Of a DNA stretch of 64,000 bases, positions 55,370 through 64,000 are shown one piece after another. A program made the position numbers and the translations under genes. A model generated the notes under the pieces. The model searched no databases. It worked only from the letters and a program-made list of their open reading frames with translations, and was not told the DNA's origin. Every line of letters begins with the position of its first letter. Position 1 is the first letter of the stretch. The stretch lies in NCBI RefSeq assembly GCF_003062295.1, contig NZ_PYCN01000001.1, forward strand, positions 516,001 to 580,000, read 5' to 3'. The stretch comes from Bradyrhizobium algeriense (lineage in GTDB: Bacteria > Pseudomonadota > Alphaproteobacteria > Rhizobiales > Xanthobacteraceae).

Positions 55370-56251
55370 ATGACGGATTTCGCTGGCCAAACCGTCGAAG
55401 CCGCACGGCGCATGCTCACCGCGCGACTCAAAACCGCCGCCATCGAATCCGCCGAACTCGACGCGCGGCTCCTGACAGGCCATGCACTTGGCCTCGACCT
55501 GACCGGCTTGATATCGGCCGCACGCCGCCAACTCACCCCGGACGAATCGGCCCGCCTCGAGGAATTCGCGCGCCGTCGTCTCGCGGGCGAGCCGGTTGCG
55601 CGCATTCTCGGCGAGAAGGAATTTTGGGGCCTGCCGCTGCAGCTCTCATCCGCGACACTGGTGCCGCGGCCCGATACCGAGACGGTAGTCGAACTGGCGC
55701 TGGAGCTGCTGCGCGCCGATGGCGACCTCGATCGCCCGTTGCGCATCGCCGACCTCGGCACCGGCACCGGCGCAATTCTTCTGGCGCTGCTGTCCGAATT
55801 GCCGGCGGCGCAAGGATTCGGGACCGACATTTCGCAAGCCGCCTTGCAAACCGCCGGAGCCAATGCAGCGCGCGCAGGGCTATCGGATCGCGCGACGTTC
55901 ATCGCGTGCGATTATGCAAGCGGACTAATCGGGCCGTTCGATCTGATCGTTTCGAATCCGCCCTATATCCGCACGGCGGATATCGATGGGCTGGCGGCAG
56001 AGGTGCGGAATCATGATCCGCCGGCCGCGCTCGATGGCGGCGCCGACGGGCTGGATGCCTACCGCGCCCTAATCCCCCAGGCGGCGCGCCTTCTGGCAGC
56101 GGGCGCCCCCCTCGTTGTGGAAGCCGGACAAGGCCAAAGCGGCCCTATCCAGGCCCTGATGGCGACCGCAGGGTTAATGCCTGTGACAGCCCCCAAAACC
56201 GACCTGGCGGGCATTCCGAGGGCCGTCGCGGGTCACAAAATGGCCCGATAA
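55370..56251 (+). CDS. prmC: Peptide chain release factor N5-glutamine methyltransferase PrmC
   Basis: 293 residues from ATG 55370; the longer frame upstream is repeat-derived. IADLGTGTGAILLALLSELP (SAM site), FGTDISQAAL, and VSNPPYIRTADIDGL with NPPY at 196-199 identify PrmC, which methylates the GGQ glutamine of RF1 and RF2. Downstream of prfA on the same strand, the usual pairing. Confidence 0.95.
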   Translation: MTDFAGQTVEAARRMLTARLKTAAIESAELDARLLTGHALGLDLTGLISAARRQLTPDESARLEEFARRRLAGEPVARILGEKEFWGLPLQLSSATLVPRPDTETVVELALELLRADGDLDRPLRIADLGTGTGAILLALLSELPAAQGFGTDISQAALQTAGANAARAGLSDRATFIACDYASGLIGPFDLIVSNPPYIRTADIDGLAAEVRNHDPPAALDGGADGLDAYRALIPQAARLLAAGAPLVVEAGQGQSGPIQALMATAGLMPVTAPKTDLAGIPRAVAGHKMAR

Positions 56252-56740
56252 AGTCCTTTTGAAACGCAAAAAAACCCCTTGGAATATTCCCCGGGAACGA
56301 CTACGTTCCGGCCACAACATCGGTCCAGGGTTGCTGGCCCCGTAAGACGATGCGGGTGAGGCCAGAGTTCTCGAAACGAGAGCCCGCCGAGTGAAAGGTT
56401 CCAAAAGCAGGTCGAATTGAGCGCAATAGCTGGAGCTGTGCTGCTCTCGACCGTAAAGCGAACGAAAGCCTGATATTGCGCTTGAAGACTTACGCAACAG
56501 CTGGTCACGCAAAGTCGTCACGCAAGACGATTGGGCTGGTTTTGGCAGGCTGAACGATTTGGTCCGGCGGGCGTTGTACGCCGCCGGTTGGGGAACGCGT
56601 CTTTGCTGAACGCGACGGTTGGCGACATCGACGACATGAATCTGAACGGCATCGTGATTCGGTGCGTCTGAACGCGCGCCGGGTCGGATCAGGCTACGAC
56701 GGCAACTGCATTAACTTCAGGGCTGGAATAAAGGCGAGAC
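56252..56740. ncRNA. Gene-free region with stable hairpins upstream of the DUF4167 gene (candidate structured RNA)
   Basis: 489 bases lacking a credible coding frame. Hairpins: 56352-56387 (outer stem GCGGG / CCCGC, inner TCTCG-AAA-CGAGA at 56369-56381) and 56564-56587 (CCGGCG-G-GCGT / ACGCCGCCGG, 10 pairs with one bulge). It could be a long leader of the next gene or a separate small RNA; it does not resemble tmRNA, 6S or RNase P RNA as far as can be judged by eye. Confidence 0.4.
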
Positions 56741-57490
56741 ATGAGAAACGGTCAGAACAACAAGCGGATGCGTAACCGGAATAATAACAATAGCAACAAC
56801 AACAATAATAACCGGCGCGGTCAAAACCCGATGACCCGGGTGTTCGAATCGAACGGGCCCGATATCAAGATCCGCGGCACCGCCTCGCACGTCGCCGAGA
56901 AATACGTTCAGCTGGCGCGTGACGCGCGCTCTTCCGGCGACCCGGTCGCGGCCGAGAACTACTACCAGCACGCCGAACATTATTTCCGCCTGATCGCAGC
57001 CGCGCAGGAGCAATTCCGGCAGAACCAGCCGCAGCCGCGCGTCGATACCGAAATGCAGCCGGTGACGGAAGACGGCGACGACGACGGCGAGAGCTTCTCG
57101 CATTTCGGCCAGGAGCCGGGCTTCGTCCCGCAGCAGCCACAGCCTTACGTCCGCGACAACAATCCGCGCGAGCAGCGCGGCGACGGCCAGCCCTTCCAGC
57201 GCGACCAGCAGCCGCGCGAACACCATCGCGAGCGCGAGCACCGTCCGCAACCGCAATATCAGCCGCAACCCCAGCCGCAGCCGGTGATTGCCGACACCGG
57301 CGGCGTCGATCGCCTGCCCTCCTTCATCACCGGCCCGCAGCCGCAGGTGAACGGCACGCCCGGCGGGTATGAAGAGGGCCGTGGCGGCGAGCGTTTCCCG
57401 CGCCGGCGCCGCCGGCCGCACGGTCCGCGTCCCGAGGGCATAGCCGCACCTGCCGCGCCCAGCGAAGATTTCAATCCGGGGAATGAGTAG
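56741..57490 (+). CDS. DUF4167 domain-containing protein
   Basis: 249 residues from ATG 56741 (AAGGCGAG upstream). N-terminal RNGQNNKRMRNRNNNNSNNN tract, then RVFESNGPDIKIRGTASHVAEKYVQLARDARSSGDPVAAENYYQHAEHYFRLI, the conserved DUF4167 core of alphaproteobacteria, followed by a disordered Gln/Pro/Arg-rich tail ending in RRRRRPHGPRP. Basic Asn/Arg-rich ends suggest nucleic-acid binding, but the function is unknown. Confidence 0.9.
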   Translation: MRNGQNNKRMRNRNNNNSNNNNNNRRGQNPMTRVFESNGPDIKIRGTASHVAEKYVQLARDARSSGDPVAAENYYQHAEHYFRLIAAAQEQFRQNQPQPRVDTEMQPVTEDGDDDGESFSHFGQEPGFVPQQPQPYVRDNNPREQRGDGQPFQRDQQPREHHREREHRPQPQYQPQPQPQPVIADTGGVDRLPSFITGPQPQVNGTPGGYEEGRGGERFPRRRRRPHGPRPEGIAAPAAPSEDFNPGNE

Positions 57491-57512
57491 GTAGCGGCAA
57501 CTCTCGGTATCT

Positions 57513-57632
57513 CGTCGTCCCCGCGAACGCGGGGACCCATACGCCGCGGCCTTTCATCTGAGGCACGCAGGTCGACGATCTTTCAAACAAATACCGCCTG
57601 TGGTTATGGGTCCCTGCGTTCGCAGGGACGAC
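57513..57632. repeat. Intergenic palindromic repeat, family C
   Basis: CGTCGTCCCCGCGAACGCGG + GGACCCATA at the left and TATGGGTCCCTGCGTTCGCA + GGGACGACC at the right. Lies between convergent genes. Confidence 0.88.
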
Positions 57633-57640
57633 CACTGAGA

Positions 57641-58387
57641 CTACGCCTTATCCCTTGTCGCCGTCGACGACGGCACCAGCACCGGCTCCAGCGATGGAAT
57701 CAGCCGCGTGCGTTCGCGGCCCGCGGGGATCGCGCGATAGACCTGCTTGGTCGCCTCCACGATATGGACGCCCGCGAACGGCAGCGACAGCGCGGCGCCG
57801 ACGCGCTCCCACGCCATCGCGGAGCGCAGGAACCAGCTATTGCCGACCGGCGGCAGGAACAGCGCCTCGCCCCACGAAGCCGGCGTGAACCAGGTCTGCC
57901 GCAGCAATTGCGTGATCTGCGCGCGCGAATAGGGCCGGCCGTGACCGAACGGCGTGTTGTCGGTGCGCGTCCACACGCCGCGCCGGTTCGGAATCACCGC
58001 GATCAAGCGGCCGGATGGTGCCAGTATCCGCCATACTTCGCGCAGCAAGCTTTCCGGATCGTCGGACATTTCCAGCGCGTGGACCAGCAGAATGCGGTCG
58101 ACTGCAGCGTCCGGCAATGGCATCGAGAATTCGTCGATCAGGGAAGCCAGCGCAGGCCGCCCCGTCGGCCACTTCAAGACGCCCTGTGCTGCCGGCATGA
58201 AGGCGATACAGCGTTCGGAATCCTCGCGAAACAGGCCGAGATAGGGCGTCGGGTAGCCGAGCCCGAGCACGCGCTGCCCGGCCGCATCGGGCCAGCGCGC
58301 CCGGATGCCGCGGTTGATCAACTGCCGCGCCACGATGCCGAGGCGCTGCGAATAGAAATCGCGGAGATCGATGACGTCGATGGTCAT
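57641..58387 (-). CDS. Class I SAM-dependent methyltransferase domain protein
   Basis: 248 residues from ATG 58387. RVLGLGYPTPYLGLFREDSERC is a degenerate SAM-binding motif I; then LPLPDAAVDRILLVHALEMSDDPESLLREVWRILAPSGRLIAVIPNRRGVWTRTDNTPFGHGRPYS. This group is conserved in rhizobia next to gloB. The methyl acceptor is not known. Confidence 0.85.
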   Translation of the reverse strand: MTIDVIDLRDFYSQRLGIVARQLINRGIRARWPDAAGQRVLGLGYPTPYLGLFREDSERCIAFMPAAQGVLKWPTGRPALASLIDEFSMPLPDAAVDRILLVHALEMSDDPESLLREVWRILAPSGRLIAVIPNRRGVWTRTDNTPFGHGRPYSRAQITQLLRQTWFTPASWGEALFLPPVGNSWFLRSAMAWERVGAALSLPFAGVHIVEATKQVYRAIPAGRERTRLIPSLEPVLVPSSTATRDKA

Positions 58388-58509
58388 GGACGTAATCTAC
58401 CACACCGTGTTTCGTCTGGGCGCTTCGAAAATGGCATTGCCGCGTGAGCGTTAACGCCATATTTCTTTGGAATTACTGGGGCGTTGAAAGCCTTAATCAC
58501 GGAGCTATC

Positions 58510-59277
58510 ATGGCCGCAGAAATTCGCACCTTCACCTGCCTCAACGACAATTTCGGCTATTTGATCCACGATCCCACGACCAAGGCCACCGCATCGATCG
58601 ACGCGCCGGAAGCCGGCCCGATCATCAAGGCGCTGGAGCGCGAGGGCTGGACGCTGACGGATATCCTCGTCACCCACCACCATCACGACCATGTCGGCGG
58701 CGTCGCCGAACTGAAGCAGAAATATAGTTGCCGGGTCGTCGCCCCCAACGACAAATCCACCAAGATCGCCAATGTCGACCTGCGCGCGGCCCATGGCGAC
58801 GTGATCAAGGTGGGCAGCCTGCTGGCGCGGGTGCTGGAAACGCCCGGCCATACGCTCGATCATATCTCCTACGTATTCGACACCGAAAAGGCGGTGTTTG
58901 CCGCCGACACGTTGTTCTCGATCGGCTGCGGCCGGGTGTTCGAGGGCACCTATCCCATGATGTGGGATTCGCTGTTGAAGCTGCGCGCGCTGCCGGACGA
59001 TTTCAAACTCTATTGCGGCCATGAGTATACGGCATCGAACGTCAAGTTCGCGCTCACAGTCGACGGCGATAACCCCGCGCTGAAGGCGCGCGCCGAAGAA
59101 GTGACGCGGCTGCGTGCGGAAAACAAGCCGACGATCCCGGTGCTGCTGGGCGAGGAAAAGCAAGCCAACGTGTTCCTGCGCGCTGACGAACCGTCGGTGG
59201 CGGCGAAGCTGCACATGAAGGGCGCCGGCGCGGCCGAGGTGTTCGGCGAACTCCGCGAACGCAAGAACAAATCCTGA
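58510..59277 (+). CDS. gloB: Hydroxyacylglutathione hydrolase (glyoxalase II)
   Basis: 255 residues from ATG 58510. The metallo-beta-lactamase motif THHHHDH at 55-61, ETPGHTLDHISY, ADTLFSIGCGRVFEG and YCGHEYTASNVKFAL match GloB. It hydrolyses S-D-lactoylglutathione in methylglyoxal detoxification. The TGA overlaps the ATG of the cupin gene by one base. Confidence 0.96.
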   Translation: MAAEIRTFTCLNDNFGYLIHDPTTKATASIDAPEAGPIIKALEREGWTLTDILVTHHHHDHVGGVAELKQKYSCRVVAPNDKSTKIANVDLRAAHGDVIKVGSLLARVLETPGHTLDHISYVFDTEKAVFAADTLFSIGCGRVFEGTYPMMWDSLLKLRALPDDFKLYCGHEYTASNVKFALTVDGDNPALKARAEEVTRLRAENKPTIPVLLGEEKQANVFLRADEPSVAAKLHMKGAGAAEVFGELRERKNKS

Positions 59278-59711
59278 TGGCGCTGCCGCACGACGCCGCC
59301 GAGATCATCGCGCGGCTGGACCTCAAGCCGCATCCGGAAGGCGGGCACTATCGCGAGACGTTTCGCGACGTGAGCGTGGATGCCGACGGACGCTCGCGAT
59401 CGACCGCGATTTATTTCCTGCTGGCCCGCGGCGAACGCTCGCACTGGCATCGCGTCGATGCCGTGGAGACCTGGCACTATTATGCCGGCGCGACGCTGAC
59501 CCTGCAGATCGCCGACGACAAAGGCCAACGCAGCGTGAAGCTCGGCGCGGATCTCGTAGCCGGCGAAGCGCCACAGGCGATCGTGCCACCGCACGCCTGG
59601 CAGGCCGCCGAGAGTACTGGCGATTGGACCCTGGTCGGCTGCACCGTGGCGCCTGGGTTCGAGTTTGCGAAATTCGAGATGGCGCCGAAGGGATGGCAGC
59701 CCTCTTCGTAG
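59277..59711 (+). CDS. Cupin domain-containing protein (DUF985 family)
   Basis: 144 residues. LDLKPHPEGGHYRETFRD, STAIYFLLARGERSHWHRVDAVETWHYYAGATLTL, IVPPHAWQAAES and VAPGFEFAKFE are DUF985 cupin blocks. Translationally coupled to gloB. Its TAG stop is formed by the start of the family D repeat. Function unknown. Confidence 0.9.
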   Translation: MALPHDAAEIIARLDLKPHPEGGHYRETFRDVSVDADGRSRSTAIYFLLARGERSHWHRVDAVETWHYYAGATLTLQIADDKGQRSVKLGADLVAGEAPQAIVPPHAWQAAESTGDWTLVGCTVAPGFEFAKFEMAPKGWQPSS

Positions 59712-59790
59712 GATGGGTGGAGCGAAGCGATACCCATCAACCGTGGCATGCCGAAGCATGATGGGTTTCGCTTCGCTCTACCCATCCTAC
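59707..59790. repeat. Intergenic palindromic repeat, family D, supplying two stop codons
   Basis: Left arm CGTAGGATGGGTGGAGCGAA, right arm TTCGCTCTACCCATCCTAC. The TAG at 59709-59711 ends the cupin gene and the TAG at 59789-59787 on the minus strand ends the transporter gene. Confidence 0.9.
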
Positions 59791-60656
59791 ATCTTTTTCC
59801 ACACCATATCTTTCGCCGCGATCAGGCCGCCGCCGGCGATCAGGATCGCGGCGATGGCGATCGTGGCGGTCGGCTGCGCAAAGCCGGCGAGAATCAGAAA
59901 TGTCGTCGACAGCAATGGCGTCGCGTAGGACGCGGCGCCGAGCACGCGGATATCGCCGCGTTTCATGCCGATGTCCCAGACGAAGAACGCGACCCCCACG
60001 GGGCCGACGCCGAGCGCAATGATTGCCAGCCACTGCCCAACCGTCTCAGGCCACACCGTGGTCTCGACCATGCCATGGACGAGCGCGGCCAGCAGCGCAG
60101 TGGCGAGACAGAAGCCTGCCACCGCATCCGTCGGCACCGCCTTGAGCTTGCGCGACATCACCGAGTAGGCCGCCCACACAAAGGCGGCGACGAAGGCTGC
60201 GGCCAGGCCCGGGATCTGGCCCGGCGTAAAGCTGCCGGTGTTGCCGGCGAACAGCAGTACCGTTCCGGCCAGACCCAACACGGCGCCGATGATGTGATGC
60301 GGTGCCAGCCGCTCGCCCGGCAGCAGCGAGGAGAACAGCACGATCAGGAGTGGCCAGAGATAGTTCAACAGGCCGGCTTCCGCGGGCGGCGCAAAGCGCA
60401 GCGCGAGGAAATACAGCGCGTGATAGCCGAACAGGCCGCCGACACCGACGACCCAGGCGATCGGCGGCTGCCTAAGCGCATTGAAGGCAGAGGGCCGGAA
60501 CAGGAAGCTGGCGAACGCCACCGCCGCGCCGATCGCAAATGTCATCGCGGCGAGCTGGAATGCGGGAATCTTCCCGGTGGCGACCGTCAACACCGACAAA
60601 AGCGACCACATCAGGATCGCGGTCAGTCCGATCAGCGTGGCGGTGCGGGGAGTCAT
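59787..60656 (-). CDS. EamA/DMT family transporter
   Basis: 289 residues from ATG 60656 (MTPRTATLIGLTAILMWS). Ten predicted helices with the duplicated EamA pattern, including LALRFAPPAEAGLLNYLWPLLIVLFSSLLPGERL. The upstream frame extension is made of the family E repeat and is not used. Substrate unknown. The stop lies in the family D repeat. Confidence 0.87.
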   Translation of the reverse strand: MTPRTATLIGLTAILMWSLLSVLTVATGKIPAFQLAAMTFAIGAAVAFASFLFRPSAFNALRQPPIAWVVGVGGLFGYHALYFLALRFAPPAEAGLLNYLWPLLIVLFSSLLPGERLAPHHIIGAVLGLAGTVLLFAGNTGSFTPGQIPGLAAAFVAAFVWAAYSVMSRKLKAVPTDAVAGFCLATALLAALVHGMVETTVWPETVGQWLAIIALGVGPVGVAFFVWDIGMKRGDIRVLGAASYATPLLSTTFLILAGFAQPTATIAIAAILIAGGGLIAAKDMVWKKM

Positions 60657-60670
60657 GGGCAGAGTTCTCT

Positions 60671-60761
60671 CGTCATGGCCGGGCTTGTCCCGGCCATCCA
60701 CGTCTTTTCTTGTCGCTGTTTGTAAAGACGTGGATGCCCGGGACAAGCCCGGGCATGACGA
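60671..60761. repeat. Intergenic palindromic repeat, family E (CGTCATGGCCGGGCTTGTCCCGGCC)
   Basis: Arms CGTCATGGCCGGGCTTGTCC and GGACAAGCCCGGGCATGACG with inner CCACGTCTTT / AAAGACGTGG; a large hairpin between the transporter and phbB. Confidence 0.88.
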
Positions 60762-60801
60762 CTTTTTCACACAACGCCTCGTCGCAATGACGAGCGCGCC
60801 A

Positions 60802-61527
60802 TCACACCATGTACTGACCGCCGTTGACCGTCATGGTCGAGCCGGTGATGCCTCCGGCCTCGTCGGCGGCGAGGAACACCACCGCGCGGGCGATTTCCTC
60901 GGGCTCGCCGAGGCGATTGACCGGGATCAGCGGCAGGATGCTTTTCTCAAGCACCTCCTTCGGCACCGCCTGCACCATTTCGGTGTTGATGTAGCCGGGG
61001 CAGATCGCATTCACGGTGATGCCGCCCTTGGCGTTCTCCAGCGCGAGCGCCTTGGTAAAGCCGATGTCGCCGGCCTTGGCCGCGGAATAATTGACCTGGC
61101 CGAACTGGCCCTTCTGGCCGTTGATCGAGGAGATGTTGATGACGCGGCCGAATTTGCGGGCGCGCATGCCTTCGATCACCTGGCGCGTCATGTTGAACAG
61201 CGAGCCGAGATTGGTGTTGATGACCGCGTTCCACTGATCGAGCGTCATCTTGTGGAAGGCGCCGTCCTTGGTGATGCCGGCGTTATTGATCAGCACGTCG
61301 ACCGGACCGAGATCGGCTTCGACCTGCTTGACGCCGGCCGCGCAGGCATCGAACGAGCTGACGTCCCATTTGTAGACGGGGATGCCGGTCTCGGATTTGA
61401 ATTTTTCGGCCGCAGCGTCGTTGCCGGCGTAGCTCGCCGCCACCGTATAGCCCGCAGCCTTCAGCGCCTTGCTGATCGCCGCGCCAATGCCCCTCGTCCC
61501 CCCCGTAACCAATGCAACACGTGCCAT
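60802..61527 (-). CDS. phbB: Acetoacetyl-CoA reductase
   Basis: 241 residues from ATG 61527, with AAGGAGGACTACGAC upstream. TGGTRGIG at 8-15, S134 in NISSINGQ, Y147-x3-K151 in NYSAAKAG are the SDR catalytic residues; the ending GGITGSTMTVNGGQYMV is typical of PhaB/PhbB. Reduces acetoacetyl-CoA to (R)-3-hydroxybutyryl-CoA for polyhydroxybutyrate. Downstream of phaA with a terminator between. Confidence 0.96.
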   Translation of the reverse strand: MARVALVTGGTRGIGAAISKALKAAGYTVAASYAGNDAAAEKFKSETGIPVYKWDVSSFDACAAGVKQVEADLGPVDVLINNAGITKDGAFHKMTLDQWNAVINTNLGSLFNMTRQVIEGMRARKFGRVINISSINGQKGQFGQVNYSAAKAGDIGFTKALALENAKGGITVNAICPGYINTEMVQAVPKEVLEKSILPLIPVNRLGEPEEIARAVVFLAADEAGGITGSTMTVNGGQYMV

Positions 61528-61647
61528 GTCGTAGTCCTCCTTGGTGGTCTTTTTTCTACGCCGGAATTGCTCCGGTCTTTTGACGAAACTCAATCTTCAA
61601 GTTTTCAAGCGCTCTTGTTTTTCAAGCGCTCTTGGAAACACTTGCGC

Positions 61648-61687
61648 AAGATGAAAATGCCCGGCGCGAGACCGGGCATTTCATCTT
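61648..61687 (-). terminator. Strong intrinsic terminator after phaA
   Basis: Stem AAATGCCCGG / CCGGGCATTT (61655-61664 and 61672-61681) with outer pairs AAGATG / CATCTT and a 7-base loop. Symmetric enough to work in both directions; it lies between phaA and phbB. Confidence 0.88.
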
Positions 61688-61752
61688 TACCAATTCGAGC
61701 TGCGGTTGCGAGATGATCTTTTCATCATTCAACCAGTCACTCTGCCTTTAGT

Positions 61753-62931
<1,179 letters not shown>

Positions 62932-63235
62932 GGACATCTCCTGAGGTTGAGGTTTCTTGTGACGGCGGGCGGCCGGACGGCGTGCCTGTCTCTCGCCTTA
63001 TCCTCATAACCTCGTTGAGCCATGTCAATCGGCGAGGGCCCAAAATCCTGCCGCGGCGCATTCAAATTGATCCACGTGAGGGTTTCCATAGCAGGGTCCA
63101 TGCCTTGGAATTAACCGTGCCGCACAAAACGGTAGCCGAACCGCATTGAAAATGCTTACTTTGCTGCGTTGCGTTGCTCGTCTGCCCGTCGGCGATGCCG
63201 TCGGGTTCCCCGTTCTCGGTGTCGATGTGTGAGCC

Positions 63236-63835
63236 ATGGCAAAGTCAGACCAACCTACGACCATCAAGAAATACGCCAACCGGCGGCTCTATAATACCGG
63301 CACCAGCACCTATGTGACGCTCGAGGATCTCGCGGCGATGGTGAAGGATGGCGAGGATTTTCTCGTCTATGACGCCAAGACCGGCGACGACATCACCCGC
63401 TCGGTGCTGGCGCAGATCATCTTCGAACAGGAAAACAAGGCCGGACAGAATCTGTTGCCGACCACTTTCCTGCGACAGTTGATCCGCTTCTACGGCGACA
63501 GCATGCAAATGGTGGTGCCGAAATATCTGGAGCAGTCGATCGACACGCTGACGCGCGAACAGGAAAAATTCCGCAAGCAGCTCACCAACACCTTCAGCGG
63601 AACGCCGTTCGCGCCGCTCGAGGAACACGTCCGCCGCAATATGGAATTGTTTCAGCAGACGTTCTCGATGTTCAAGCCGTTCGTGCCGCCGCGCCCCGGC
63701 TCAAGCACGACCGAGCCCGAGAAGGTGCCGGAGCCGGCGCCCGACGAAGACAATATCGACGATCTTCGCCGCCAGATGAAGGACATGCAGGAACGCCTCG
63801 AGCGCATGTCGAAAGAGCCGAAGAAGGAAGAGTGA
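63236..63835 (+). CDS. phaR: Polyhydroxyalkanoate synthesis repressor PhaR
   Basis: 199 residues from ATG 63236. TIKKYANRRLYNTGTSTYVTLEDLAAMVKDGEDFLVYDAKTGDDITRSVLAQIIFEQEN is the conserved DNA/PHB-binding PHB_acc_N domain, followed by a second PHB-accumulation domain and a charged helical tail. PhaR represses phasin and its own gene and is released when PHB granules form. Divergent from phaA, with about 300 bases between them. Confidence 0.96.
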   Translation: MAKSDQPTTIKKYANRRLYNTGTSTYVTLEDLAAMVKDGEDFLVYDAKTGDDITRSVLAQIIFEQENKAGQNLLPTTFLRQLIRFYGDSMQMVVPKYLEQSIDTLTREQEKFRKQLTNTFSGTPFAPLEEHVRRNMELFQQTFSMFKPFVPPRPGSSTTEPEKVPEPAPDEDNIDDLRRQMKDMQERLERMSKEPKKEE

Positions 63836-63850
63836 CAGGGTTCACTGCCT

Positions 63851-63971
63851 CGTCGTCCCCGCGAAAGCGGGGACCCATAGCCACTGGCATTTGTTGTTAC
63901 TGAAGGTCTCTCCCTACGCCGCCTCACCGATAGGCCGCGGCGTATGGGTCCCCGCGTTCGCGGGGACGACG
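63851..63971. repeat. Intergenic palindromic repeat, family C
   Basis: CGTCGTCCCCGCGAAAGCGG + GGACCCATAG at the left, TATGGGTCCCCGCGTTCGCG + GGGACGACGG at the right. The last 29 bases of the window hold no feature. Confidence 0.85.
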
Positions 63972-64000
63972 GAGAGATTTTTTACCACAAGAGAGCGAAT

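Noticed and set aside
56252..56740. tmRNA (ssrA) or RNase P RNA
   Set aside because: No proteolysis-tag reading frame of the AANDN type and no recognisable conserved RNase P core was seen.

Overview
The window is high-GC DNA from an alphaproteobacterium of the Nitrobacteraceae, most likely Bradyrhizobium or a close relative. The basis is the gene content and order: rpmB, cobS-cobT, dnaJ-like/bolA, aroK-aroB, xerD, accA, secA, argJ-mutT, comF-grxC-nitrilase-DUF1178, ubiG, lysC-ptsP-prfA-prmC-DUF4167, gloB, and phbB/phaA/phaR. Several families of intergenic palindromic repeats typical of these genomes support it. No rRNA, tRNA, CRISPR array, transposase or prophage genes were seen.

Layout. 1-2584: start of a SUV3-type helicase, a DUF3108 envelope protein and rpmB with its promoter and terminator. 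2585-7178: an AT-richer accessory block with an HNH-WYL fusion protein convergent to a complete three-gene ABC-3C conflict system (PD-(D/E)XK effector, middle component MC2, SMC-like ABC ATPase). 7179-18000: DUF2235 and DUF2336 proteins, then a minus-strand run of flavin enzymes, a Bug-type binding protein, a phytase-like esterase and the cobaltochelatase subunits CobT and CobS. 18294-26700: DedA, two divergent citrate-synthase-like genes (one fused to a MerR-type HTH), J-domain protein, BolA, a CorC/HlyC membrane protein, aroB and aroK. 26719-28926: a TetR-SDR-NTF2 cassette placed between otherwise housekeeping genes. 28996-41797: xerD, accA, an L,D-transpeptidase lipoprotein, a membrane-embedded spermidine-synthase-like protein, secA, a parvulin PPIase, argJ and mutT. 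41798-44093: a second AT-richer insertion with a GNAT gene and a cysteine synthase gene broken by two frameshifts. 44094-57490: one-carbon and redox housekeeping genes, ubiG, lysC, nitrogen-PTS enzyme I, and the translation termination pair prfA/prmC. 57641-64000: a methyltransferase, gloB, cupin, a transporter and the polyhydroxybutyrate genes phbB, phaA and phaR.

How the genes work together. Core functions dominate: aromatic amino acid synthesis (aroKB), arginine synthesis (argJ), aspartate-family synthesis (lysC), the ATP-dependent cobalt insertion step of cobalamin synthesis (cobST), fatty acid synthesis (accA), protein export (secA), translation termination (prfA/prmC) and carbon storage (phbB/phaA/phaR). 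The most interesting material is in the accessory segments: the ABC-3C system with its HNH-WYL neighbour, the HTH-citrate synthase fusion with a palindrome in the divergent promoter region, and repeat elements that supply stop codons to adjoining genes. All calls are read from sequence motifs and known family features; no database search was possible.
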